This document shows, piece by piece, positions 35,071 to 46,590 of a stretch of DNA of 64,000 nt. The stretch is from Flavobacteria bacterium MS024-2A. Its GTDB lineage: Bacteria > Bacteroidota > Bacteroidia > Flavobacteriales > Flavobacteriaceae. The stretch covers positions 60,339 to 124,338 of the forward strand of contig CAJJBB010000009.1 of the NCBI GenBank assembly GCA_905182305.1, written 5' to 3'. The first letter of the stretch is position 1. Every line of letters starts with the position of its first letter. The notes beneath the pieces were generated by a model, which was not told the DNA's origin, did not search any database, and was given only the letters and a program-made list of their open reading frames with translations. The translations under genes were made by a program, and so were the position numbers.

Positions 35071-38000
35071 ATGATTTATTTTATTAAAATATTTCGTGTT
35101 ACGAGGATCGTTCTTCTTTTTCTTCCTGCTTTGTTGGCAGGTCAATTATATGATTCACAAAGACTTCCAGAAAATGGGAATCATTTTTTTGGATTAGGAT
35201 ATTTCCCTGCTTCTTGGCAGTCTAATATTTTTTTTGAAGATGCTTTTGCCTCCAAAAAGATTCAACAAAAGGTTGATTTTAATATTCTATCTAATGCCCT
35301 TAGGTTAAATTATGTGGGAGCAGAAAAAATGTTAGTTCAATTCAAGAAAGAATTTCCAAATTCAATAGAAGCTACTTCCATAAATTTTGATGTAGCAAAT
35401 TATTACTTTAATAATGAAAAGTATCGCTATGCTTTAAAATGGTTTTCTCGCGTGTCTGAAAATCAAGTACCCAAGGCAAGTATTAATGAATATAATTTCA
35501 ATAAGGGCTATACATTGTTTTCTGCTAAAAAATATAAACAGGCCAAGCAATACCTAGAAAGGGCAAAGGAAAATAAAGTATATGAATCAGATGCTCATTA
35601 TTATTTGGGTCACATTGCTTATCAATTAGAAGATTTTGATGAAGCTACATCTCAATTTAGTTATATTTCAAATAAAGCTCAAAAAGAGAATTTATATTAT
35701 TTTCAAGCAGACATGAACTTTAGGCTAGGGCGTTTTGAACAAGCAATAACTTTGGGTAGGCCGATATTTGAAAACAATACTTCAGGAGAGGTTTCGGAAA
35801 TTTCAAAAATTATCGGTGAAAGCTATTTCAATCTTGACTCTTTTGTGGAAGCTATCCCTTATTTGGAAGCTTATAAAGGAAAAAAAGGTACTTGGGAAAA
35901 TTCTGATTTTTATCAATTAGGATTTGCTTACTATAAAAATGAGAACTACAATAAAGCCATTGGTCAATTTAATAAGATAATTGGCAAAAAGAATTCCTTA
36001 GCTCAAAATGCCTATTACTATTTAGCGGATTGTTATTTAAAAACCAATCAAAAAGCTGCAGCACAAAATGCTTTTAAAAGTGCATCTCAAATGGATTTTG
36101 ATTTAATCATTAAAGAAGATGCTTTTTTAAATTATGCAAAGCTAACTTATGAGATTGGAAATCCCTACAGAGAGCCTCCTATGGTCTTAGTTGATTTTTT
36201 AGAAGAGTTTCCTAAAAACGAACAAGCGGACTTAATTGAGGAGCTATTGATTAATTCATACACTAAAAACGGAAATTATGAAGCTGCTTTAGAAATTTTA
36301 GAGGAAACAAATAGATATAAAAACAATGTTACCCTTCAAAGTGTTCTTGTTCTTAAGGCAATAGAAGACTTTAAAAGAGGGAGGTATTCAATTAGTAGCG
36401 GTTATTTTAAAAAAGCCCTAAAAATAAATGAGAATCAGTTATTAGAATCTTATAGTCTTTATTGGTTAGGACGATCAGATTATCAGCGTAATCAATTTGA
36501 TGATGCACTGGAAGCCTTTAAAAAGTTTAAAAAACATCCTGAGCAAGAACAGATTTCAACCTCCAAAAGATTAAGTTATGACATTGCATACATTTATTTT
36601 AAATTAGGAGAATATGATTATGCCTTAAGGTCTTTTGAAGCGTTTAATGAAACAAATAATTCTTTTGACATATCTTATCAACTTGATACTTTTTTAAGAA
36701 TGGGGGATTGTCAATTTGCGTTAAAACAATATTGGCCAGCTATGGAGCATTATAATACTGCCATAGCGTTGAGCCCCTCAAGAGCAGCATATGCTCTATT
36801 TCAAAAAGCAATTAGTTATGGTTTTGTGGATCGTAACCCAAAAAAGATAGAAACACTTTTAGTTTTGGTGACAGAGTATGAAAAAGACCCGCTAGTAGAT
36901 GATGCATTATTTGAATTAGCTTCAAGTTACAGTCGCGAAAGAAATTCAATAAAGGCTATAGCAACCTATGAAGATTTACTAGGGAGGTATCAAAATAGTC
37001 CCTATGTACCAAGAGCTTTACTCAATAAAGGCTTGATATTATATAACAATGAAAACTATAATGAGGCTAAGTTTGTTTTAGAAAATGTAGCCATAAAATA
37101 TAGACTTGATCCAGTTGCTCAACAGGCGGTAAGAACTTTAAGAGAAATTTCAGTTGATCAAGCTGAAGTTGGTGCCTTCACAAAGTGGATTAAATCGGAA
37201 GGTTTAAATACATTTTCTGATATTGAATTGGAAAAAACTGCGTTTACTGCTGCAGAGAAACAATTTCTCGAGGGAAATAAAAATAGTGCTAAAAAACTTT
37301 TAAAGGAATATTTAGAAACCTATTCTCAAGGGGTTTATGGAAATCCGGCAGCATATTATCTTGCTGAAATTTATTTTGAGAAAGAAGAATTTGAAGAAGC
37401 ATTACCATTTTATGAGTCTTTAGTAGAACAAGAGTTGTCAAGTTATACTGAAAAAGCGTTGGTTCGGATTGTGACTTTATTGAAAAAAGAAGCCTTATCG
37501 AAAGAAGCACTTCCATACCTTGAAAATCTTTATGAGATTGCTTCTTTTGAAGGAAATAAACGTTTTGCCACACTAAATTTAATGCAAGGATATTTTGTCG
37601 CAAATAAATTTGAAAAATCTCTATTACTTTCAGAAGAAGTGTTAAGATTTAATAGACTGGAGGAAGGATTGAAATGGGATGCTTTAAAATTTAGAGCTCG
37701 CTCAGCTTTAAAATTAAACGACACTTTAACAGCGTCAAGTGCATATGAAAGTTTAGAAAATAGTTCTCAAAAAAATATAGCTGCTGAAGCGCTTTATTTT
37801 AAAGCTGAGCGTTTACATAGCTTTAAAAAGTATAAAGATTCTAATTTGATTATCGAAAGAATTTCAGTTTCTAGTGGACAGCTAGGTGATTGGAATGCAA
37901 AAGCTTTGTTGCTCCTTGCAAAAAATTATTATGAGTTGGATGACCCTTTTCAGGCTAGTTTTGTTTTAGAGTCTATTATTGAAAATTTTATAGTATTCCC

Positions 38001-38094
38001 CTTTATTATTGAGGAAGCTGAAAGTTTACTTGTCACTTATAGAGCTGCTACCGCAAAAGAGAATCGTTCCATAAATCAAAATCAAAATGATTAG
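35071..38094 (+). CDS. Large exported tetratricopeptide-repeat protein
   Basis: This 1007-residue protein has an N-terminal hydrophobic signal (residues about 9-24, LLFLPALLAG) followed by TPR-like helical pairs over nearly its entire length. Examples are YYFNNEKYRYALKWFSRV, YYLGHIAYQLEDFDEATSQF, YYLAEIYFEKEEFEEALPFY. It has no enzymatic motif. Proteins of this size and layout are conserved in Flavobacteriia, usually next to an outer-membrane barrel gene, and are likely periplasmic scaffolds. The last codon region overlaps the barrel start by 8 bp, so the two are translationally coupled. Function unknown. Confidence 0.82.
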   Translation: MIYFIKIFRVTRIVLLFLPALLAGQLYDSQRLPENGNHFFGLGYFPASWQSNIFFEDAFASKKIQQKVDFNILSNALRLNYVGAEKMLVQFKKEFPNSIEATSINFDVANYYFNNEKYRYALKWFSRVSENQVPKASINEYNFNKGYTLFSAKKYKQAKQYLERAKENKVYESDAHYYLGHIAYQLEDFDEATSQFSYISNKAQKENLYYFQADMNFRLGRFEQAITLGRPIFENNTSGEVSEISKIIGESYFNLDSFVEAIPYLEAYKGKKGTWENSDFYQLGFAYYKNENYNKAIGQFNKIIGKKNSLAQNAYYYLADCYLKTNQKAAAQNAFKSASQMDFDLIIKEDAFLNYAKLTYEIGNPYREPPMVLVDFLEEFPKNEQADLIEELLINSYTKNGNYEAALEILEETNRYKNNVTLQSVLVLKAIEDFKRGRYSISSGYFKKALKINENQLLESYSLYWLGRSDYQRNQFDDALEAFKKFKKHPEQEQISTSKRLSYDIAYIYFKLGEYDYALRSFEAFNETNNSFDISYQLDTFLRMGDCQFALKQYWPAMEHYNTAIALSPSRAAYALFQKAISYGFVDRNPKKIETLLVLVTEYEKDPLVDDALFELASSYSRERNSIKAIATYEDLLGRYQNSPYVPRALLNKGLILYNNENYNEAKFVLENVAIKYRLDPVAQQAVRTLREISVDQAEVGAFTKWIKSEGLNTFSDIELEKTAFTAAEKQFLEGNKNSAKKLLKEYLETYSQGVYGNPAAYYLAEIYFEKEEFEEALPFYESLVEQELSSYTEKALVRIVTLLKKEALSKEALPYLENLYEIASFEGNKRFATLNLMQGYFVANKFEKSLLLSEEVLRFNRLEEGLKWDALKFRARSALKLNDTLTASSAYESLENSSQKNIAAEALYFKAERLHSFKKYKDSNLIIERISVSSGQLGDWNAKALLLLAKNYYELDDPFQASFVLESIIENFIVFPFIIEEAESLLVTYRAATAKENRSINQNQND

Positions 38095-39829
38095 TAAAGT
38101 TTTATATTTTGGATTATTTTTTACGATGCTTTTTGGGATTAAAATCTACGCGCAAGAAAAGAATGAAATAGGAACTCAAAAGGTGTTAGTTATGAAATCT
38201 TACACGCCAAGTCTTTTGGATGCTTTTATGATTAATCCTAAACTAATAGTGCCTGATACATTAGTGAGTGATAAAAAGATTTTAGATTTTTTCATTAAAA
38301 CAATACCAGTAATTTCAACTTTTGTTCCAAATAAAGCAACTCCTTTGAAGCTTCAGCGACGTTCATCAACTACTCCATATAATACTTTTTTCAGTGGAGG
38401 TATCGGACTAAAGAATCAACTGTATTTGGATGTTTCCAGTGTGATAGCAATAGATCGAAAACAAAGCTTTGGTTTAAAGCTATATAGAGACGGATTTGAC
38501 TCTGATATAAGTAATACACTATTGCAAAGCAACCAAAACTATAATCGTTTTGGTCTTCATCACAATCTAAGAAGTAATAATTATAGTGTAAATAGTTCTA
38601 TGCAATTAATAGGAGCAAAAAATAATTATTATGGATTATATAATAAAGAGTGGGATTCTCAAATAATTAATTTTCTTGATCCTTCTGTAAAGCGTAATTT
38701 TTTTAAATTAAGAACCCATTGGGATTGGTATGATTATGTGGTTAAGGATATGGAGTTTCAGGCAAATATTACCACTGATAACTTTAAGACTTCTGAACAG
38801 CAAGTAGCATTAAATACTGATTTTGAGATACCACTTGGTGAAGGAGAAATTACGGCATCGACATCTATTATTGGAATAAGCACTATTTTTAATAAATCAT
38901 ATTATGATGGAATTGTTCAAGAAAACGTCATGGGATTAGGCTCTTTTCGATTGTTTTGGCAAAACAGGAGTAGTGATTTAAAACTAAAAATAGGAGCAGG
39001 AGTAAGCTATGTTCAGGGAACAACTGATCTGTCAAATTCATTATTGTACTATCCGGAAGTAGAAATCTTTTTTCATAAAAACGACGCAGTAATCATTCCG
39101 TATTTTACTGCTAATGGAGGAATCACTTTAAATAGTTACCAATCATTATCTCAATTGAATCCATATTTAGCTCCCTCTACAACTTTAAAGCCTACTTTTA
39201 ATAAATACAATTCTGAATTAGGAGTTCGCTCTAGTCTAGCATCTGTTTTGAATTTTGATTTTGGATTGTTATATGATCAAATTGAAAATTTCGTCCTTTT
39301 TGAGCGTCTTCCGTTTGACTTTGATAATAGTAAAAATTCATATAGCCTCTCAAATGCTTTTGAAAATAAGTATTCAAATCTTAATATTTATGGCTTTAGG
39401 GCTTCCCTAAGAGTAGACTTAGCTAAAAATAACTTTATTCGTTTTGAAACACTTTATCGCCATTTTGAGAGTAATGATTTACAGCCTTTATGGAATATTC
39501 CTTCTATAGAAATGAATTGGGAGGGTCAGTTTAAGTGGAAAGACCTAGTTACTTTTTCTTTTCAGGGCTCTATGATAGGTGATCGAGCTGTTGCATACCG
39601 ACCAATTTTTCTAGGTCAGCAAGCAGAAAGTGTAACGTTTCGAGAACAAGTAGTACCTATTTTTATCAGTACTACATCTCATCTATCGGTTAAACTAACT
39701 GAGCAGTTTGATGTCTTCGCAAAAATAAAGATAAATTCAAAAGGGCCTCATGGACGCTGGGCGTACTTTCAGGAGCCTCCATTTCTTATTTTGGGAGGAG
39801 TGACTTATAAATTCGATTTCCAATATTGA
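38087..39829 (+). CDS. Outer-membrane beta-barrel protein paired with the TPR protein
   Basis: This 580-residue protein has a signal peptide (ending KIYAQ near residue 22) and a short N-terminal region. Alternating hydrophobic strands with aromatic girdles then lead to the C-terminal strand PPFLILGGVTYKFDFQY ending in an aromatic residue, typical of BAM-inserted barrels. It is commonly named a TonB-dependent receptor in flavobacterial genomes, but no plug-domain or TonB box is visible and it is shorter than true receptors. It overlaps the large TPR gene by 8 bp; they probably work as one envelope unit. Confidence 0.75.
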   Translation: MISKVLYFGLFFTMLFGIKIYAQEKNEIGTQKVLVMKSYTPSLLDAFMINPKLIVPDTLVSDKKILDFFIKTIPVISTFVPNKATPLKLQRRSSTTPYNTFFSGGIGLKNQLYLDVSSVIAIDRKQSFGLKLYRDGFDSDISNTLLQSNQNYNRFGLHHNLRSNNYSVNSSMQLIGAKNNYYGLYNKEWDSQIINFLDPSVKRNFFKLRTHWDWYDYVVKDMEFQANITTDNFKTSEQQVALNTDFEIPLGEGEITASTSIIGISTIFNKSYYDGIVQENVMGLGSFRLFWQNRSSDLKLKIGAGVSYVQGTTDLSNSLLYYPEVEIFFHKNDAVIIPYFTANGGITLNSYQSLSQLNPYLAPSTTLKPTFNKYNSELGVRSSLASVLNFDFGLLYDQIENFVLFERLPFDFDNSKNSYSLSNAFENKYSNLNIYGFRASLRVDLAKNNFIRFETLYRHFESNDLQPLWNIPSIEMNWEGQFKWKDLVTFSFQGSMIGDRAVAYRPIFLGQQAESVTFREQVVPIFISTTSHLSVKLTEQFDVFAKIKINSKGPHGRWAYFQEPPFLILGGVTYKFDFQY

Positions 39830-39921
39830 TTTTTTTCTTTTTTTAGTGTAAAAATATTTTAGTTTCAATAATTGATTTTCATTATATTCGCATTGAATTT
39901 TTGATAATTTTATAAGTTATT

Positions 39922-41586
39922 ATGAATATATTTTTTTCTTTAAAAGTTTTAAAAACTAATATTTTAGTTTTTGTTTCTATTTTGTTAATCATATTTATGA
40001 CCTCATGTCAAAATAAAGTTGATTTATTGGTACATAATGCATCCGTATATACTATGTCTGATCAATTAGGTAGAGTATCGGCTTTTGTAGTAGATGATGG
40101 AAAGTTTATAGCAGTCGGTGGTGAAGACTTGTTGGAAAAGTATAGTGCTAGAAAAGTACTTAATCTAAATCAACTCCCAATATATCCTGGCTTTATTGAT
40201 TCTCACTGCCATTTCTTGGGATTGGGACTTAGCTTACAGCAAATAGATTTAAAAGGAACTAAAAGCTTTGAAGAGGTTATTGAGCGAATTAAAGCTGCAA
40301 CTAAAGATACAGAACCTAATTCAGTTATTGGAAGGGGATGGGATCAAAATGATTGGGAAGTCAAAAGACTTCCCTCAAAAAAACAAATAGATGTATTATT
40401 TCCAAATATACCAGTTGCTTTAAGGAGGATTGATGGACATGCGATGCTCGTAAATCAAAAGGCGTTAGACTTGGCTGGCATAACTGTTGAAACTAAAGTA
40501 GAAGGCGGTTCAATTATTATTGAAAATGGAAATTTGACTGGTGTACTTGTAGATGCTCCTATGAAACTTGTTCAAGCTATTTTGCCTGAGCCCAACCAAA
40601 TAGATAAAATTAAAGCTCTTAATGATGCGGCACAAATTGGCTTTGAAAATGGTTTAACCACAGTTTCAGTCGCAGGAATGCAGAAAGACGATATAATGTT
40701 AATAGACAGCTTGCAGACAGCAGGTCTTTTAAATATGCGAGTCTATGCCATGATTTCTAATACAGAAGAAAATTTGGACTATTTTCTTAAAACAGGTCCA
40801 TTAAAAACCAATATGTTAAATGTGCGTTCTTTCAAAGTATATGCGGATGGTGCTCTTGGCTCTCGAGGTGCTGCATTAAAAAATCCTTACAGTGATTTAA
40901 AATCTCATAAAGGTATCTTTATAACCTCTAAAGATTCAATACAAAAATTAGCTTACAGGTTAGCAGCAAGTCCTTTTCAAATGAACACTCATGCTATTGG
41001 GGATGATGCTAATAAAGCAGTTTTAGATGCCTATAAAAAAGCTTTAGTATTTTCTGATGATCCAAGATGGCGAATCGAACATGCTCAAATAATTGATACA
41101 GTCGATATAAAATTGTTTAACCGTAAGATTATTCCATCAATACAACCAACACACGCAACAAGCGATATGTATTGGGCAGAAGAACGCTTAGGAGCAAATC
41201 GATTGTTAGGCGCTTATGCTTACAATGATTTACTTAATCGCTCAGGAAGAATTGCCTTAGGGACTGATTTTCCAGTTGAAGAGGTAAGTCCTTTAAATAC
41301 TTTTTATGCTGCAATAGCAAGAAAAGATAGTAATCAATTTCCAGAAGGAGGATTTCTTTCTCAAAATAAACTATCTAGAATGGATGCCCTCAAAGGAATG
41401 ACAATATGGGGAGCCTACGCCAACTTTGAAGAGTCCGAAAAGGGTTCTATTGAAGTAGGTAAATTTGCAGACTTCATAATTCTGGATAGAGATATTTTAG
41501 ATGTTAATGAAAAGCGTATTCTTAAAACACGTGTGGTTGCTACCATACTTAATGGTAATGTGGTTTACAGTAATAGAATCCATTAA
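39922..41586 (+). CDS. YtcJ-type amidohydrolase lipoprotein
   Basis: This 554-residue metal-dependent hydrolase has a lipoprotein signal (LLIIFMTSCQNK, lipidated Cys near 29). The amidohydrolase fold follows: the metal motif FIDSHCHFLG near 90, RIDGHAML, WRIEHAQIID and the Asp in ALGTDFPVE. The C-terminal small beta domain ends GKFADFIILDRD. Relatives (YtcJ, NfdA, LAF3 family) deacylate formamides or other amides; the substrate here is unknown. A TATATTCG box at 39883-39890 is a likely -7 promoter element. Confidence 0.85.
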   Translation: MNIFFSLKVLKTNILVFVSILLIIFMTSCQNKVDLLVHNASVYTMSDQLGRVSAFVVDDGKFIAVGGEDLLEKYSARKVLNLNQLPIYPGFIDSHCHFLGLGLSLQQIDLKGTKSFEEVIERIKAATKDTEPNSVIGRGWDQNDWEVKRLPSKKQIDVLFPNIPVALRRIDGHAMLVNQKALDLAGITVETKVEGGSIIIENGNLTGVLVDAPMKLVQAILPEPNQIDKIKALNDAAQIGFENGLTTVSVAGMQKDDIMLIDSLQTAGLLNMRVYAMISNTEENLDYFLKTGPLKTNMLNVRSFKVYADGALGSRGAALKNPYSDLKSHKGIFITSKDSIQKLAYRLAASPFQMNTHAIGDDANKAVLDAYKKALVFSDDPRWRIEHAQIIDTVDIKLFNRKIIPSIQPTHATSDMYWAEERLGANRLLGAYAYNDLLNRSGRIALGTDFPVEEVSPLNTFYAAIARKDSNQFPEGGFLSQNKLSRMDALKGMTIWGAYANFEESEKGSIEVGKFADFIILDRDILDVNEKRILKTRVVATILNGNVVYSNRIH

Positions 41587-41615
41587 TATATTTCACAAAA
41601 CAAACTTATAATATT

Positions 41616-41654
41616 AAAAAAGCTAATTAATTCACACTAATTAGCTTTTTTTTA
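41616..41654 (+). terminator. Rho-independent terminator after the amidohydrolase
   Basis: Arms 41616-41629 and 41638-41651 are perfect complements (core AGCTAATTA), with an 8-nt loop and a run of eight T ending the right arm. It separates the amidohydrolase from asnB. Confidence 0.85.
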
Positions 41655-41682
41655 TTACATATGTTTATCAAAAATACTTTTA

Positions 41683-41715
41683 TTGTAAATATTTTAACCT
41701 AAAAGTATATATTTG
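41683..41715 (+). promoter_or_regulatory. Promoter of asnB
   Basis: TTG (41683-41685) and TATATTTG (41708-41715) are 22 bp apart, fitting the flavobacterial -33/-7 pattern. The ATG follows 16 bp after the -7 box, so the leader would be very short. Confidence 0.55.
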
Positions 41716-41731
41716 GTAAAAATTTATAACT

Positions 41732-43399
41732 ATGTGTGGTATTGTATGTGCTTTTGATTTAAAGCAGCCGTCAAACGAGGTAAGGCCTCAAATATTAGAA
41801 ATGTCTAAACGTCTTAGGCACCGTGGTCCGGATTGGAGTGGAATTTATGATTGTGAAACTGCAATTTTAGGTCATGAGCGCCTTGCTATAGTAGATCCTA
41901 CTTCAGGAAAACAACCTTTAATAAGTCCCTCAAATAATTTGATTTTAGCTGCTAACGGTGAAATATATAACCATAGTGAGTTGAGGAAACCTTATGAGGC
42001 TAGTTATGGGTTCAAAACAAAATCTGATTGTGAGGTAATACTTGCTTTATATGAAAAAGAAGGAAAAAGTTTTGTAAATAAATTAAATGGAATTTTCGCT
42101 TTTGCTATCTATGACCAAGAAAAAGACGAATACTTTATAGCACGTGACCATATGGGCATAATTCCACTTTATATGGGATGGGATGGGAATGGAACCTTTT
42201 TTGTTGCTTCTGAATTAAAAGCATTAGAGGGTATTTGTTCGAGAATAGAGTTATTTCCTCCAGGTCATTATCTTCATAGCAAGGATGAGGCTCCAACAAA
42301 ATGGTACCATCCTGAATGGGATACCTATGAAGCCGTTAAGGACAACTCTACTTCTATAGAAGAGCTTCATGATGCTTTGACGGATGCTGTTCACCGTCAG
42401 TTAATGAGTGATGTACCTTATGGTGTTTTACTTTCTGGGGGCTTAGATTCTTCAATCACTTCAGCATTAGCTAAAAAATTTGCAGCCAAACGTGTTGAGT
42501 CAGGTGATACACAATCGGCTTGGTGGCCCCAATTACATTCTTTTTCAGTAGGATTAGAGGGCTCCCCCGATCTTGCTGCTGCTCAAAAAGTAGCAGAGCA
42601 CATAGGCACGGTTCATCATGAAATTAAATTTACTATTCAAGAAGGTTTAGACGCTATAAGAGAAGTGATTTATCATCTTGAAACATATGATATTACCACA
42701 ATAAGAGCTTCTACTCCCATGTTTTTAATGGCACGTGCAATTAAGGCTTTGGGAATTAAAATGGTTCTATCTGGCGAAGGAGCTGATGAACTTTTTGGAG
42801 GATATTTATATTTTCATAAAGCCCCAAATGCGAAAGAATTCCATGAAGAAACTGTTAGAAAATTAGAAAAACTACATCAATATGATTGTTTGCGTGCTAA
42901 TAAATCATTGGCAGCATGGGGTATTGAAGGACGTGTTCCATTTTTAGATAAGGAATTTATTGAAGTAGCTATGCGAATCAATCCAAAGGATAAGATGATC
43001 TCAGGTGATCGTATGGAGAAATGGGTGCTTAGAAAAGCATTTGAGGATTATCTTCCAAAGAGTGTTGTTTGGCGTCAAAAGGAACAATTTTCTGATGGAG
43101 TTGGTTATAGTTGGATAGATAATCTAAAGAAAGTTGTGGGAGAAAAAGTTACGGATGAACAGATGGATAATGCTCATTTTCGTTTTCCAGTTCAAACTCC
43201 TCAAAACAAAGAAGAGTTTTTTTATCGTTCTATTTTTGAATCTCATTTTCCAAGTGATGCCGCAGCATTAAGCGTTCCATCTGTTCCATCAGTAGCTTGT
43301 AGTACTCCTGTTGCTTTAGCCTGGGATGAAGCTTTCCAAAATCAAAATGATCCCAGTGGACGAGCAGTTGCTAAAGTCCACGAAAAAGGTTACAAATAA
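41732..43399 (+). CDS. asnB: Asparagine synthase B (glutamine-hydrolysing)
   Basis: This 555-residue enzyme makes asparagine from aspartate, ATP and glutamine. Cys2 (MCGIVCAF) is the glutaminase nucleophile, with RHRGPDWSG, the substrate pocket ANGEIYNH and the linker. The synthase domain holds the PP-loop SGGLDSS near 235 and SGEGADELFGGY. Length and domain order match E. coli AsnB. It stands alone between a strong terminator and the gyrB promoter. Confidence 0.96.
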   Translation: MCGIVCAFDLKQPSNEVRPQILEMSKRLRHRGPDWSGIYDCETAILGHERLAIVDPTSGKQPLISPSNNLILAANGEIYNHSELRKPYEASYGFKTKSDCEVILALYEKEGKSFVNKLNGIFAFAIYDQEKDEYFIARDHMGIIPLYMGWDGNGTFFVASELKALEGICSRIELFPPGHYLHSKDEAPTKWYHPEWDTYEAVKDNSTSIEELHDALTDAVHRQLMSDVPYGVLLSGGLDSSITSALAKKFAAKRVESGDTQSAWWPQLHSFSVGLEGSPDLAAAQKVAEHIGTVHHEIKFTIQEGLDAIREVIYHLETYDITTIRASTPMFLMARAIKALGIKMVLSGEGADELFGGYLYFHKAPNAKEFHEETVRKLEKLHQYDCLRANKSLAAWGIEGRVPFLDKEFIEVAMRINPKDKMISGDRMEKWVLRKAFEDYLPKSVVWRQKEQFSDGVGYSWIDNLKKVVGEKVTDEQMDNAHFRFPVQTPQNKEEFFYRSIFESHFPSDAAALSVPSVPSVACSTPVALAWDEAFQNQNDPSGRAVAKVHEKGYK

Positions 43400-43502
43400 A
43401 TCTATTATTATCATTTAAAAAGTATGTTTTTTACACTATGATATGTTGATAACTTCATTACTATTGATAGGGTCTTAGCTGTGATTTGAGCATTCAAATA
43501 AG

Positions 43503-43510
43503 TATATTTG
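43503..43510 (+). promoter_or_regulatory. Putative -7 box of gyrB
   Basis: TATATTTG fits TANNTTTG exactly, 35 bp before the gyrB ATG. A TTTG at 43485-43488 is only 14 bp upstream, shorter than the usual spacing, so the -33 element is uncertain. Confidence 0.45.
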
Positions 43511-43533
43511 TTATACGCCTAAATATGGCTTAA

Positions 43534-45486
<1,953 letters not shown>

Positions 45487-45499
45487 TACTAAATAAGAA

Positions 45500-45539
45500 A
45501 ATAGCCTTTTTTATGTTTCATAAAGAAGACTATTTTTTT
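45500..45539 (+). terminator. Terminator between gyrB and mdh
   Basis: A 16-bp stem (45500-45515 with 45519-45534; one C-A mismatch and one G-U) with a 3-nt loop is followed by a T-run. It ends gyrB transcription 18 bp before the mdh ATG. Confidence 0.75.
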
Positions 45540-45556
45540 AAATAAAAAAATAAAAA

Positions 45557-46489
45557 ATGAAAGTTACGATTATAGGTGCTGGAAATGTTGGCGCTTCTTG
45601 TGCTGAATATATTGCTCAAAAAAGAATAGCGAGTAAAGTTGTGTTGTTAGATATTAAAGAAGGTTTTGCAGAAGGTAAAGCGTTAGATTTATCGCAAACG
45701 GCAACTACACTTGGATTTAATACTTCAATTATAGGCGTCACAAACGATTATAGTGCTACAGCAGGAAGTAATGTGGTAGTGATAACCTCTGGAATTCCAC
45801 GTAAACCAGGAATGACTCGTGAAGAGTTAATAGGTATTAATGCAGGAATTGTAAAAAGTGTTTCTGAAAATGTATTAACCCATTCACCAAATACCATTAT
45901 TGTAGTAGTCTCTAATCCAATGGATACTATGACCTATTTGACTCTTAAATCGACAGGACTTCCCAAAAACAGAATTATAGGAATGGGTGGGGCTTTAGAT
46001 AGTTCTCGTTTCAAGACCTATTTATCAATGGCATTAGACAAGCCTGCAAATGATATTCAAGGAATGGTTATTGGAGGTCATGGTGACACAACTATGATTC
46101 CTTTAACAAGAATTGCAAGTTATAATGGAGCACCTGTTTCACACTATTTAGATTCAAAAACTTTAGATAAAGTTGCTGCTGATACCATGGTTGGGGGTGC
46201 TACATTAACAAAATTGTTAGGCACTTCGGCATGGTATGCTCCCGGTGCTTCTGTGGCCTATTTAGTTGACAGTATATTAAGTGATCAAAAACGAATGATT
46301 CCATGTTCTGTTTTTTTAGAAGGAGAATATGATTTGAATAACATTTGTATTGGTGTTCCTTGTATTATTGGTGCAAATGGTGTCGAGTCAATTGTAGACG
46401 TTCATTTAAATGCTGACGAAAAACAAAAAATGCAGGATAGTGCAGAAAAAATCATGGCTATGAATGCTGCATTAAGCGATAATCTATAA
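45557..46489 (+). CDS. mdh: Malate dehydrogenase
   Basis: This 310-residue NAD-dependent enzyme oxidises malate to oxaloacetate in the TCA cycle. GAGNVGASCAEYI (7-19) is the Rossmann loop, and the Asp of LLDIKEG selects NAD. Substrate Args lie in GIPRKPGMTREEL, and GGHGDTTMIPL has the catalytic His. It is of the LDH-like malate dehydrogenase group usual in Bacteroidota. Confidence 0.96.
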   Translation: MKVTIIGAGNVGASCAEYIAQKRIASKVVLLDIKEGFAEGKALDLSQTATTLGFNTSIIGVTNDYSATAGSNVVVITSGIPRKPGMTREELIGINAGIVKSVSENVLTHSPNTIIVVVSNPMDTMTYLTLKSTGLPKNRIIGMGGALDSSRFKTYLSMALDKPANDIQGMVIGGHGDTTMIPLTRIASYNGAPVSHYLDSKTLDKVAADTMVGGATLTKLLGTSAWYAPGASVAYLVDSILSDQKRMIPCSVFLEGEYDLNNICIGVPCIIGANGVESIVDVHLNADEKQKMQDSAEKIMAMNAALSDNL

Positions 46490-46527
46490 TTTCCAAATCC
46501 AATCCCACTCATTAATCGGCCTTTGAG

Positions 46528-46558
46528 TTGTCAATTCTTAGGTTTAATCCTATATTTG
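46528..46558 (+). promoter_or_regulatory. Promoter of secDF
   Basis: TTG (46528-46530) and TATATTTG (46551-46558) are separated by 20 bp, an excellent match to the flavobacterial housekeeping promoter. The secDF ATG is 32 bp downstream. Confidence 0.65.
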
Positions 46559-46590
46559 CTCGCCTTAATTAAGCTTAAACTATAATTGAA

